From an uncultured Marinilabiliales bacterium (GTDB taxonomy: Bacteria; Bacteroidota; Bacteroidia; Bacteroidales; BM520): DNA of 6,118 nucleotides. Below the pieces are notes generated by a model. The model saw only the letters and a program-made list of their open reading frames with translations. It was not told the DNA's origin and did not search any database. The DNA lies in the NCBI GenBank assembly GCA_937877575.1, contig CALFIZ010000237.1, forward strand, positions 1 through 6,118, read 5' to 3'. Made by a program: the position numbers and the translations under genes. The first letter of the stretch is position 1; every line of letters starts with the position of its first letter. Below are positions 1-6,118 of the stretch, in pieces.

Positions 1-65
1 ATTTATAACAAATTCATATTAAACATTATATTTAGAATATATATATATTTATATTTACATAAAAA
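1..65. other. Very AT-rich leader before the first ORF
   Basis: These 65 bases hold only a handful of G or C and include an (AT)6 run at 37-48. No Shine-Dalgarno-like purine block and no TAnnTTTG or -35/-10 pair stands out. The ATG at 66 is preceded by a run of A, so there is an A at -3, a start context common in AT-rich fungi and protists. The composition clearly differs from the bacterial intergenic DNA at the right end, which still carries a recognisable promoter element. This is read as eukaryote-like 5' flanking or untranslated sequence. That reading is inferred from composition only. Confidence 0.45.
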
Positions 66-1541
66 ATGACCGACTTAGATAATGATTTAAACAAGCAATT
101 GTTAAATGGTAAAAGTGGCCAAATGACCTCATCGCGAAATTCATTTCATTCGGCAGCAAACGAAATTTTAACAAACGATCAAAAAATAAGAGAAGGTCGA
201 ATCCCATCAATGAATCAAACATCCAAAAGGAGAACAGTCTTAGGTAAGAAACCAGATTGGAACAAAGTTATAGAATCCGAAAGGCCTTTATCTAAAAAGG
301 CCAGTATTGATATGGACTTAATAAAAGAGCAAAAAGAGAAGAACGATTATCAACCGAATGAGACGAATAATAATTTAAATAGAACAAATAGAAGTAATAG
401 AAATAATAATGATACTCAAGAGAATTTTCAATTTAAACAAGATGTCTTGACTAAACAAGCAATAGATGAAATAAAAGATAATATAGAGATGTTCAAGATG
501 GATATAAATAGATACGTAAATGAATTAAAAGAAGAACAAGAAAAAATCGAATTAGGAGATGTAAAGGAAGAAATCAAAGTATTAGAAGATACATTAACAA
601 AAGACTTAAAAGACACAAAAGACCAAAACGAAACCGATTATAGAATCATCAAAGAAAGTTTCATTCAATTCAAAGAAGAAATCTTTCAATTAATAAATAA
701 AATAGTAAAAAACAATGAACTAAAAATAGAAGCGTTATATAATGAAATAAAATCATATGAAGAAGAGGTGGATAAAAGGTTTTTGCAACTTGCTGATAGA
801 CAAGAGGAATATATTAATACACTTAAATTAGTATTAGAAACGACTAAGGATAAAACGACAAAACAATTAGTAAAACAGTTTTTAGTCGATGATGAAGATA
901 TTTATTTAAATAATAAGGCTCGTTTTGAGAAGGAATTCGAAGAAAAAAGAGAAAAAGAAAGAAAAAAATTAGAAGAACGAGAAAAGCAACTTTTAGCCGT
1001 GAGATTGAAGGCCCAAGAGAAGCAATTAGAAAAAGAAGAAGCAGAACAGGTTGAATTACAGGATTTAAAATTAGAAGCTCAAAATAGAGAGAAAGCCCTT
1101 TTACAAAGAAGAGAAGAAGAATTGAATAGAAAATACGAAGAACTTCAGAAAAGAAGAGATGATGAAGAATTCGAAAGACAAATGAAAATGGAAGAAGATT
1201 TACTTAATTATTATAGTAAACGCGAAAAAGAAGAATATAAAAGAAGACTAGAATTTATGAAAAGTCAAGCACTATTAACACGAAAACGCGGAGATAATAA
1301 TTATAATAATAATATAAATTCATACCCACAAAGATTAAATATGCCAAATATCGAACAATCTTTACAGAAAGAAAAATATTCTTCAGCGAATATGAGTCAT
1401 GCATCAAAAAAGAGCAAAAAGACACAAAAAAAATCGAGTTATAAAAATAAAGAAAATATTTCAGAAATAAAAGAAGAATCAAATAATGGTGATAATAATT
1501 CAGAAGAAATACAAGGAATAAGTAAAGACAATACTGAACAA
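66..1541 (+). other. Foreign-looking, AT-rich coiled-coil segment, 3' end missing
   Basis: This covers residues 1-492 of the chimeric frame. It is dominated by Glu, Lys, Asn, Gln and Arg, with almost no Cys, Gly or Trp. The longest helix (about residues 285-405) is built from repeated E/K/R blocks such as KEFEEKREKERKK. Asn tracts flank the helices, and a basic patch (KKSKKTQKK) lies near residue 440. Gln is encoded by CAA/CAG and there is no in-frame TAA, TAG or TGA, so a standard code suffices and a ciliate-type reassigned code is not needed. Such proteins are often cytoskeletal or scaffold-like in eukaryotes, but I recognise no family and assign no function. If the seam is artificial, the true gene continues beyond what is seen here. 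Confidence 0.5.
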
Positions 1542-2648
1542 ATGATATCACTTAAAGAATTTGTTAAATTTCCTGACAACCTATACAAGAACGATCCCCT
1601 GTATGTTCCGGCACTCAAGTTAGATGAAATGAACACCTTGCAGAGAAAGTCAAATCCGGCGTTTGATTTCTGCGATGCTGTATATTTTCTTGCATATAAA
1701 GGTGAAGAAATCGTAGGAAGAATTGCAGGTATCATCAACAGAAAAGCCAACGATGAATGGAAAGAGAAGATAGTGCGTTTCGGATGGATTGATTTCATTG
1801 ATGATATGGAGGTCTCCTCTGCACTGATTGACAAAGTGATAGAGTGGGGTAAGAGACAAGGCATGGTTTCCATCAGGGGACCTCTCGGTTTTTCTGACAT
1901 GGACAAGGAGGGAATGCTGGTCGATGGTTTTGACAAGCTGCCTTCAATAACGTGCATATACAATTTTGCCTATTATCCTGAACATCTTGAAAAGCTCGGT
2001 TTTAAAAAAGATGTTGACTGGACGCAGTCGATAATGGAGTTCACGGAAAAAGTCCCACCGCAGTTCAGCGCCTATAATGATATAATTGAGAAGCGTTTCG
2101 ATGTCCATCTTGCCACTTTAAAGACAAAAAAAGACAAAATGAAAAAAGGGCGTGAAATGTTCAAAATCATTAATGAGGCATTTTTGGACAATAAATTGTA
2201 TGAGTTCACCACTTTGTCGGAGCGTCAGATTGAAATGTATGTAAAGCAATATATTCCGATGATAAACAAGAAGTTAGTCAGTTTTGTGGAAGATAAGGAT
2301 AATCGTACGGTTGGATTTGTGCTTACGATGCCGCAGATGTCAAATGCCATGCAGAAGGCAAAAGGACGTATTTTCCCGTTTGGATTCATACATCTTCTTA
2401 GAGCTTTGCGGCTTAAAAGCACAAAAACCATTGAAGCATTGATGATAGGTATAATTCCTGAATATCAGGGAAAAGGCGTACACGCGCTGATGTTCAATCA
2501 GTTGCACACTAACGCATACAAACTTGGTGCTCGATTTATGATTACCAATCCTCAACTTGAGGAGAACACGAAGGTTCAGACTGTTTTTGGCGATGCCTAC
2601 GACATTAAGCCGTACATTCGACGCAGAAGCTATGTGAAAGAGATATAA
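66..2648 (+). CDS. Chimeric ORF: coiled-coil N-terminal part joined to GNAT-family acetyltransferase
   Basis: One uninterrupted frame of 860 codons made of two unlike parts. Residues 1-124 are polar and low in complexity, with Asn-rich runs near 97-115. Residues about 125-260 and 285-405 are Glu/Lys/Arg/Gln-rich heptad-like helices typical of long coiled coils. Residues about 408-492 are again Asn/Ser/Lys-rich and disordered-looking. From about residue 493 the chain becomes a globular, bacterial-type N-acetyltransferase that runs to the end. No signal peptide or membrane segment is visible. GC per 60 bases rises from 15% (1441-1500) through 27% (1501-1560) to 42% and 43% in the next two blocks, and Leu codons shift from mainly TTA to CTT/CTG/TTG. 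Seen: an open frame and a sharp change. Inferred: an artificial or recent join, so this should not be taken as one natural protein. The function of the N-terminal part is unknown. Confidence 0.6.
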   Translation: MTDLDNDLNKQLLNGKSGQMTSSRNSFHSAANEILTNDQKIREGRIPSMNQTSKRRTVLGKKPDWNKVIESERPLSKKASIDMDLIKEQKEKNDYQPNETNNNLNRTNRSNRNNNDTQENFQFKQDVLTKQAIDEIKDNIEMFKMDINRYVNELKEEQEKIELGDVKEEIKVLEDTLTKDLKDTKDQNETDYRIIKESFIQFKEEIFQLINKIVKNNELKIEALYNEIKSYEEEVDKRFLQLADRQEEYINTLKLVLETTKDKTTKQLVKQFLVDDEDIYLNNKARFEKEFEEKREKERKKLEEREKQLLAVRLKAQEKQLEKEEAEQVELQDLKLEAQNREKALLQRREEELNRKYEELQKRRDDEEFERQMKMEEDLLNYYSKREKEEYKRRLEFMKSQALLTRKRGDNNYNNNINSYPQRLNMPNIEQSLQKEKYSSANMSHASKKSKKTQKKSSYKNKENISEIKEESNNGDNNSEEIQGISKDNTEQMISLKEFVKFPDNLYKNDPLYVPALKLDEMNTLQRKSNPAFDFCDAVYFLAYKGEEIVGRIAGIINRKANDEWKEKIVRFGWIDFIDDMEVSSALIDKVIEWGKRQGMVSIRGPLGFSDMDKEGMLVDGFDKLPSITCIYNFAYYPEHLEKLGFKKDVDWTQSIMEFTEKVPPQFSAYNDIIEKRFDVHLATLKTKKDKMKKGREMFKIINEAFLDNKLYEFTTLSERQIEMYVKQYIPMINKKLVSFVEDKDNRTVGFVLTMPQMSNAMQKAKGRIFPFGFIHLLRALRLKSTKTIEALMIGIIPEYQGKGVHALMFNQLHTNAYKLGARFMITNPQLEENTKVQTVFGDAYDIKPYIRRRSYVKEI
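1500..1570. other. Composition seam between AT-rich and bacterial DNA
   Basis: To the left of this interval the sequence is 15-30% GC with Asn/Lys/Glu low-complexity coding. To the right it is above 40% GC with a conserved globular bacterial domain. The first residues that look like the acetyltransferase family are those around EFVKFPDNLYKNDPLYVPAL (residues 498-517, from about 1557). An in-frame ATG at 1542-1544 (Met493) precedes them by five codons. No IS end, direct repeat, tRNA or other recombination signal is visible at the seam. The exact join cannot be placed better than a few tens of bases from one sequence. Confidence 0.6.
1542..2648 (+). other. Bacterial GNAT-type N-acetyltransferase module, probably missing a few N-terminal codons
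   Basis: Residues 493-860 of the frame form a 368-residue domain resembling a Bacteroidetes/Firmicutes family of roughly 375-385 residues, annotated as hypothetical or N-acetyltransferase proteins. Family-like stretches include FPDNLYKNDPLYVPAL (502-517), the segment NPAFDFCDAVYFLAY that follows it, VGRIAGIINRK, RGPLGFSDMDKEGMLVDGFD and YYPEHLEKLGFKKDVDW. The C-terminal part carries an acetyl-CoA pyrophosphate-binding-like motif in IPEYQGKGVHALMF, with Q801, G802, K803, G804 in the usual Q/R-x-x-G-x-G/A position. Substrate unknown. From memory, homologues start about ten residues before the LKEF segment, so the native start is probably lost at the seam. Met493 could instead be the real start, but no Shine-Dalgarno or bacterial promoter precedes it. 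It converges on gatD and shares its terminator. Confidence 0.7.
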
Positions 2649-2677
2649 AAAAAGCGGATTTCAAATCCGCTTTTTTT
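2647..2677. terminator. Bidirectional intrinsic terminator between convergent genes
   Basis: A perfect inverted repeat: the 15-base arm at 2647-2661 (AAAAAAAGCGGATTT) pairs with 2663-2677 (AAATCCGCTTTTTTT) around a single central C, so in RNA it folds as a GC-containing stem with a short loop. Each strand has A7 before and T7 after the core, giving a U-tract in both directions. It overlaps the stop codons of both flanking genes: the + strand TAA at 2646-2648 and the gatD TAA on the minus strand (2678-2676). It would end transcription of both the acetyltransferase and gatED. Its form shows that both flanks here belong to a bacterial genome. Confidence 0.9.
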
Positions 2678-4061
2678 ATTTGTGACATTGTTTGAGAAAT
2701 TCGTCAACTTCCGGAACGCCACCTTGAAGGACAACATATCCGTTATATGGTTCGCGTTCGGTGATTTCATCATTGATAGGCGTGAGCATCAAACGTTTAA
2801 CCTCCTCAGGGTCATCAGTTTGTCCGAGTGCCCATCCGAGCTTGATGTAGGCAACCTCCGGCAGCATGTTGCCGCATGGGATGATTCCGCGGGCCATCAT
2901 GTCACGACCTGTATCATAAACGAACATCTGGACATAGCCCCAAATTGTCTGCAGGGTCATGTACATGTGTATGCCCATTGAGTGTGCACGTTCTATTGCA
3001 GGATATATGAGTTTGTTCACATGACCGAGACCTGTGCCGACGAAGACTATTCCCCTGTAGCCGGCGTCAATGATTGCGTCGAGCACGTCAGGTTTCATGC
3101 CGGGGTAGTAGTAGAGCATTGTAACCTTGTCGGAGAAATAGGGCTTTATTGTCACGTTGCGGTCACTGCGGCGGTGGTTGTATTCCTTATGGATTGGGGT
3201 TACGCCTTTACGTGTGACCATTGCGAGCGGGGTGTCGCCGATGGTTCTGAAGGTTGAACGGTAAGACGAGTGCATCTTTCTGACGCGAGTGCCTCTGTGC
3301 AGAAGTCCGTATTCATCCGATGTCGGACCGAACATGCAGACCATGGTTTCAGCGATATCGCCATGACCTGCGGCAGTCATGGCATGCATCAGATTGAGAG
3401 CCGCATCGGAGCTTGGACGGTCGCTGGAACGCTGTGAACCGACCAGAACTATCGGGATAGGTGAATTCTGAACCATGAAGGTCAGGGCTGCGCTTGTGTG
3501 ATGCAATGTGTCGGTTCCGTGGCCGATAACGATGCCGTCAACACCACGTTCGATTTCCCTGCCTATTGCCTTTGCAAGTGCTATGTACTGTTCAGGCCCC
3601 ATGTTTTCGCTGAACACTGCAAAAATCTTTTCTGTTTCAAGATTGCATATTTCCGCCAATTCAGGAACCGAGCCATACAGTTCGCCCGGTGAGAATGCAG
3701 GAATCACGGCGCCGGTACGATAATCGAGTCGTGATGCTATGGTGCCGCCTGTGCCGAGCAGTTTTACTTTAGGCAGTCCCGGTGTATAAGGGAATTCTTT
3801 TTCCGGAATCTTGTAATTGGCTTTATTGTAGCCGGTTTCCTTCATGTCGGTAATGGTGTCGATGTCGACACCTATATTATATCCTGTCACAATTTTGATG
3901 ACGATATGTTTGTCATCGTCGTTGCAGGCACGAGGAAGCACCGTACCTTTGAAAGTGCCGCGGGTGGTGGTTATTTCAGCCTGTCCCCAGACACGGGTGT
4001 TATATTTTTTCAGAACTTCTAAAGCTCTGCCTTTATATCCTTGAAAAAAATCGTTTTCCAT
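2676..4061 (-). CDS. gatD: Glu-tRNA(Gln) amidotransferase subunit D (L-asparaginase-like)
   Basis: 461 residues. GatD is the amidase half of GatDE. It hydrolyses Gln or Asn and passes ammonia to GatE, which amidates Glu on mischarged tRNA(Gln) in the cytoplasm. Residues 1-90 form the small N-terminal domain that separates GatD from plain asparaginases. Residues about 97-430 are the type I/II asparaginase fold, with LLGTGGTIAS (101-110), GHGTDTL (180-186) and SQRSSDRPSSDAALNL (209-224). Catalytic residues expected from archaeal GatD are present: T107, T183, D184 and K262. Length is close to the archaeal 420-440 residues plus short extensions. The ATG at 4061 lies 2 nt after the gatE stop with an AAAGGA motif upstream, so translation is probably coupled. 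A plain cytoplasmic asparaginase is unlikely, given the N-terminal domain and the gatE neighbour. Confidence 0.93.
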   Translation of the reverse strand: MENDFFQGYKGRALEVLKKYNTRVWGQAEITTTRGTFKGTVLPRACNDDDKHIVIKIVTGYNIGVDIDTITDMKETGYNKANYKIPEKEFPYTPGLPKVKLLGTGGTIASRLDYRTGAVIPAFSPGELYGSVPELAEICNLETEKIFAVFSENMGPEQYIALAKAIGREIERGVDGIVIGHGTDTLHHTSAALTFMVQNSPIPIVLVGSQRSSDRPSSDAALNLMHAMTAAGHGDIAETMVCMFGPTSDEYGLLHRGTRVRKMHSSYRSTFRTIGDTPLAMVTRKGVTPIHKEYNHRRSDRNVTIKPYFSDKVTMLYYYPGMKPDVLDAIIDAGYRGIVFVGTGLGHVNKLIYPAIERAHSMGIHMYMTLQTIWGYVQMFVYDTGRDMMARGIIPCGNMLPEVAYIKLGWALGQTDDPEEVKRLMLTPINDEITEREPYNGYVVLQGGVPEVDEFLKQCHK

Positions 4062-4063
4062 AA

Positions 4064-6034
4064 TTAATTTTCCTTTACAATATTTTTTAATTCTTCCATG
4101 CTGATATTACCCAATGCCATGCTGTTGAGTTCTCCCATAATCCAATTTGCTTTGGCGTCAGGGCACTGAGTTCTGCCTATTTGGCTGAACTTGTTGACAA
4201 ACATCGGAATATTTGAAATTATGGCCTCTTTGGATATTTTCTTGAAATGCAGTTCCGACAGAACAGATTCGAAATCCATCTGAGGGTGTTGGTAAACTAT
4301 AGGAAGCATCTTATATGCGAACTGCTTGTCGATCTTTTGTTCTTTTATGAAAGCAAGAAGGTCGTAGATGCGATTGTAGTCGAATGTGCCGGGGCATGTG
4401 TAGTGGCCTTCGACGAATTTCAGGCGTTGTCCGAGGAAACAGCAGATGAACTTGGGGTCGTAATCCAAATCCTTATGGATTTTGCTTACGAGAGGATAGA
4501 GGTTGTTTCTGTGGATATAAGTAAAGGTGTCATCCGGAACGCCCCATTGCAGCATTTGTATTGTGCGGTCATGCACATCGCTGTCAGGCAGATTTTTTCT
4601 GATGTTGTCAAGGTATTCATTGTCAAGAGGAATCGGAGCCGAGTCGGTGTCAGGATACATGCGGTCGGCACCTGGAAGAACCCTTTCGAAAATGGTTGTG
4701 CCGTCAAGCAGGTATTTGCGTGTTTCAGGCGGCACTCCTTCGAAGGCCATTTTGCATCTTTCCTCGATGGTCTCGAGAGCTGTCTCGACATCATCTTCCT
4801 TAGCCCAGAACACTATTTGGGCGTCGTTTTCGTCAGCGTTGAGGGATTCTGCAATTTTAGCCATAACCTCATGTTTTTCCTGCGGACAAAGATCTTCGGA
4901 TGTGATCAGGTTCGGTTTTTCAATGCAGGCTATAACTTTCAGACGGTCAGATATTTCATTGATGAAACATTGTCCCGGCTGTGTGAAATGTGAGAGTATG
5001 CCTTTGAATCCCGGAAGGTTGACGGCGATGAGCTTTTCTTTTCTGTCTTTTGCGGCAATTATCGGAGCGTATGTGAAATCAAATTCGTAGAAATTCAGTT
5101 TCTTATGTGAAATCTTCCAGGTTTCGGCTTTCATTGATTTGTTGAGAATGTCTCGGATATCGAGCAAAGCCCATTGCCTGAAGCATTCATTATGAGACAG
5201 TTCGGGAATCAGGCGGGTATGTGCCACACCTTTTATCTCTATACGGGTACCACCTTTGCAGCTGACGTTTACATCTTCACGTCCTGCACCTATTCCGGTT
5301 CTCACCTTGCCTGTTGACCTGTTGAGGAAACGGATATACTGGCAACATTCCTTAAGTTCGTCAGGGTTGTTGAGCTCAGGATATGTGACTGTTTCGATAA
5401 GCGGCATTCCGAGACGGTCGGTCTTATAGATACGGATGTGTCCGACATCGGATATTTCACGGCAGGCATCTTCTTCTATGCTAAGCTGGATAAGATGCAC
5501 ATCCTTGTTCTTTAAAGGGATGACGCCATCGACACCGACAATGGCGGTTCTTTGGAAACCGGTAGGAATGCTTCCGTCGAGATATTGTTTGCGGGTGATG
5601 TGTATTTCACCAACTATGTTCAATTTTGAGAGGAGGGAAATCTCTATTGCTATGTCAAGTGCTTCACGGTCAATTGGAAATGGAGGGGTGTCGTCAACCT
5701 CGTATGTGCAGGTTGTATCGTTGTTGATGCGGTAGAGGATAGTCTTGCGGGTTTTGAATTCCATCAAGGCTGTGCGGTCATATACGCCCATTTCGCTAAG
5801 AGTTGGACGCATGTGGCGGATAACCTCCGAATCAATGTGATCGTTATCGTTGAATTTACCGGCAGGGCAGTGACAGAAAAGTTTGTGCTTTGTCTTCAGT
5901 TGCTGGTGTACTTCGAGACCTGACATGAAGCCGATTCTGTCATAGGTTTCTTGTGTCGCCTCTTTGCGGGGGACATAACCTATTCTCTTCATCGAAGTCT
6001 CATAATTTTTTTGGGAATCAAAAGGCTTTTTCAT
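4064..6034 (-). CDS. gatE: Glu-tRNA(Gln) amidotransferase subunit E
   Basis: 656 residues from the ATG at 6034; a TTG directly before it is a less likely start. GatE is the kinase/transamidase and tRNA-binding subunit of GatDE: it phosphorylates Glu on Glu-tRNA(Gln) with ATP and amidates it with ammonia from GatD. Residues about 34-290 are the GatB/GatE cradle domain, with GLEVHQQL (39-46), the metal-site-like LFCHCP (52-57), MRPTLSE (75-81), DDTPPFPID (114-122), RKQYLDGSIPTGFQRT (148-163) and GIGAGREDVNVS (247-258). Residues about 335-440 are the AspRS-like GAD insertion that marks GatE and is absent from GatB, seen in NLPGFKGILSHFTQPGQ (339-355) and GVPPETR (433-439). DGTTIFERVLPGADRMYPDTD (444-464) is a strong GatE signature. 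Residues about 530-656 are the helical, YqeY-like tRNA-binding tail. It is the first gene of the operon, complete and without frameshift. Confidence 0.93.
   Translation of the reverse strand: MKKPFDSQKNYETSMKRIGYVPRKEATQETYDRIGFMSGLEVHQQLKTKHKLFCHCPAGKFNDNDHIDSEVIRHMRPTLSEMGVYDRTALMEFKTRKTILYRINNDTTCTYEVDDTPPFPIDREALDIAIEISLLSKLNIVGEIHITRKQYLDGSIPTGFQRTAIVGVDGVIPLKNKDVHLIQLSIEEDACREISDVGHIRIYKTDRLGMPLIETVTYPELNNPDELKECCQYIRFLNRSTGKVRTGIGAGREDVNVSCKGGTRIEIKGVAHTRLIPELSHNECFRQWALLDIRDILNKSMKAETWKISHKKLNFYEFDFTYAPIIAAKDRKEKLIAVNLPGFKGILSHFTQPGQCFINEISDRLKVIACIEKPNLITSEDLCPQEKHEVMAKIAESLNADENDAQIVFWAKEDDVETALETIEERCKMAFEGVPPETRKYLLDGTTIFERVLPGADRMYPDTDSAPIPLDNEYLDNIRKNLPDSDVHDRTIQMLQWGVPDDTFTYIHRNNLYPLVSKIHKDLDYDPKFICCFLGQRLKFVEGHYTCPGTFDYNRIYDLLAFIKEQKIDKQFAYKMLPIVYQHPQMDFESVLSELHFKKISKEAIISNIPMFVNKFSQIGRTQCPDAKANWIMGELNSMALGNISMEELKNIVKEN
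4071..4076 (-). promoter_or_regulatory. Shine-Dalgarno-like site for gatD
   Basis: The minus strand reads AAAGGA here, 9 nt before the gatD ATG and inside the last codons of gatE. It supports the ATG at 4061 as the start and suggests that ribosomes finishing gatE re-initiate on gatD. Shine-Dalgarno use is weak in Bacteroidetes in general, so this is supportive and not decisive. Confidence 0.4.
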
Positions 6035-6085
6035 CAATTATACTTTATTAATTATTATATGCGTACGTGTTTTTTAAATAATTTG
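6035..6085 (-). promoter_or_regulatory. AT-rich 5' leader of the gatED operon
   Basis: About 50 bases lie between the candidate promoter element and the gatE ATG. The minus strand is A/T-rich, with no good Shine-Dalgarno, which is common for Bacteroidetes leaders that rely on A-rich, unstructured sequence. A 6-base palindrome CGTACG lies at 6062-6067. No riboswitch, attenuator or leader peptide was recognised. Confidence 0.35.
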
Positions 6086-6093
6086 CAAAAATA
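6086..6093 (-). promoter_or_regulatory. Bacteroidetes-type -7 promoter element for gatED
   Basis: The minus strand reads TATTTTTG, an exact match to the TAnnTTTG -7 consensus known for Bacteroides sigma-ABfr promoters. It would place the transcription start near 6080 and give a leader of about 45 nt before gatE. A clear TTTG at the -33 position, about 19-21 bases further upstream, is not visible; only TTTCG-like sequence occurs at the window edge. The match could be chance in AT-rich DNA, but its place just upstream of an operon makes it plausible. Confidence 0.45.
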
Positions 6094-6118
6094 TTGAAAA
6101 TATGCTTTAAATGCGAAA

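Noticed and set aside
37..48. (AT)6 run as a microsatellite or origin element
   Set aside because: It is short and sits in DNA that is nearly all A/T, so it is expected by composition. No flanking motif supports a function.
1439..1963. Minus strand ORF of 174 codons spanning the seam
   Set aside because: It is antisense to both halves of the chimeric frame and has a Ser/Leu-rich, non-family translation. Crossing the seam makes a natural gene even less likely.
2676..4061. Plain L-asparaginase (AnsA/AnsB) instead of GatD
   Set aside because: A 90-residue N-terminal domain precedes the asparaginase fold, the K262 context (RVRKMHSS) is GatD-like, and gatE is directly upstream in the operon. No signal peptide for a periplasmic AnsB is seen.
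4247..4993. Long + strand ORF of 248 codons opposite gatE
   Set aside because: It lies wholly antisense to gatE, which carries strong conserved motifs across this stretch. Its translation shows no recognisable domain and it has no promoter or ribosome site, so it is a shadow frame.
4064..6034. GatB of a GatCAB system instead of GatE
   Set aside because: The AspRS-like GAD insertion (about residues 335-440) and the length of 656 residues are GatE features. GatB is shorter and lacks the insertion, and no gatA or gatC lies nearby.
6035..6037. TTG as the gatE start codon, one codon upstream
   Set aside because: The next codon is ATG, which is much the more common start. No Shine-Dalgarno distinguishes the two, so the ATG at 6034 was chosen.

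Overview
The window reads as two pieces of DNA with different origins, joined inside one open reading frame. Positions 1 to about 1540 are very AT-rich. They encode a hydrophilic protein with Asn runs and long Glu/Lys/Arg coiled coils, behind an almost G/C-free leader with no Shine-Dalgarno and A at -3 before the ATG. This style fits an AT-rich eukaryote (an anaerobic fungus or a protist), but I recognise no specific family. From about 1545-1570 to the right end the DNA is ordinary bacterial sequence: GC is in the low-to-mid 40s per cent, genes are packed, there is a hairpin terminator between convergent genes, and a Bacteroidetes-type TAnnTTTG promoter element sits upstream of gatE. I read this part as Bacteroidales, Prevotella-like, mainly from the acetyltransferase family and the promoter. 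Genus is inference.

Layout from left to right. 1-65 is an AT-only-like leader. 66-2648 (+) is an 860-codon chimeric frame: residues 1 to about 492 are the coiled-coil part, and residues about 493-860 are a nearly complete bacterial GNAT-type acetyltransferase. 2647-2677 is a perfect bidirectional terminator shared by the two convergent units. 2676-4061 (-) is gatD and 4064-6034 (-) is gatE, a tight two-gene operon with 2 nt between the genes. 6035-6118 holds the operon leader and a candidate promoter. No tRNA, rRNA, CRISPR array, insertion sequence or other mobile element was seen.

GatD and GatE together would form the GatDE glutamyl-tRNA(Gln) amidotransferase. GatD releases ammonia from an amide donor, and GatE uses it to convert Glu-tRNA(Gln) to Gln-tRNA(Gln). 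Textbooks treat GatDE as the archaeal enzyme, so its presence in an apparently bacterial operon deserves a check. The acetyltransferase has no obvious functional link to them.

The main oddity is the seam at about 1545-1570. A metagenome assembly or library chimera is the simplest reading. A real gene fusion or transfer is possible, because the frame stays open across the seam, but the window alone cannot prove it.
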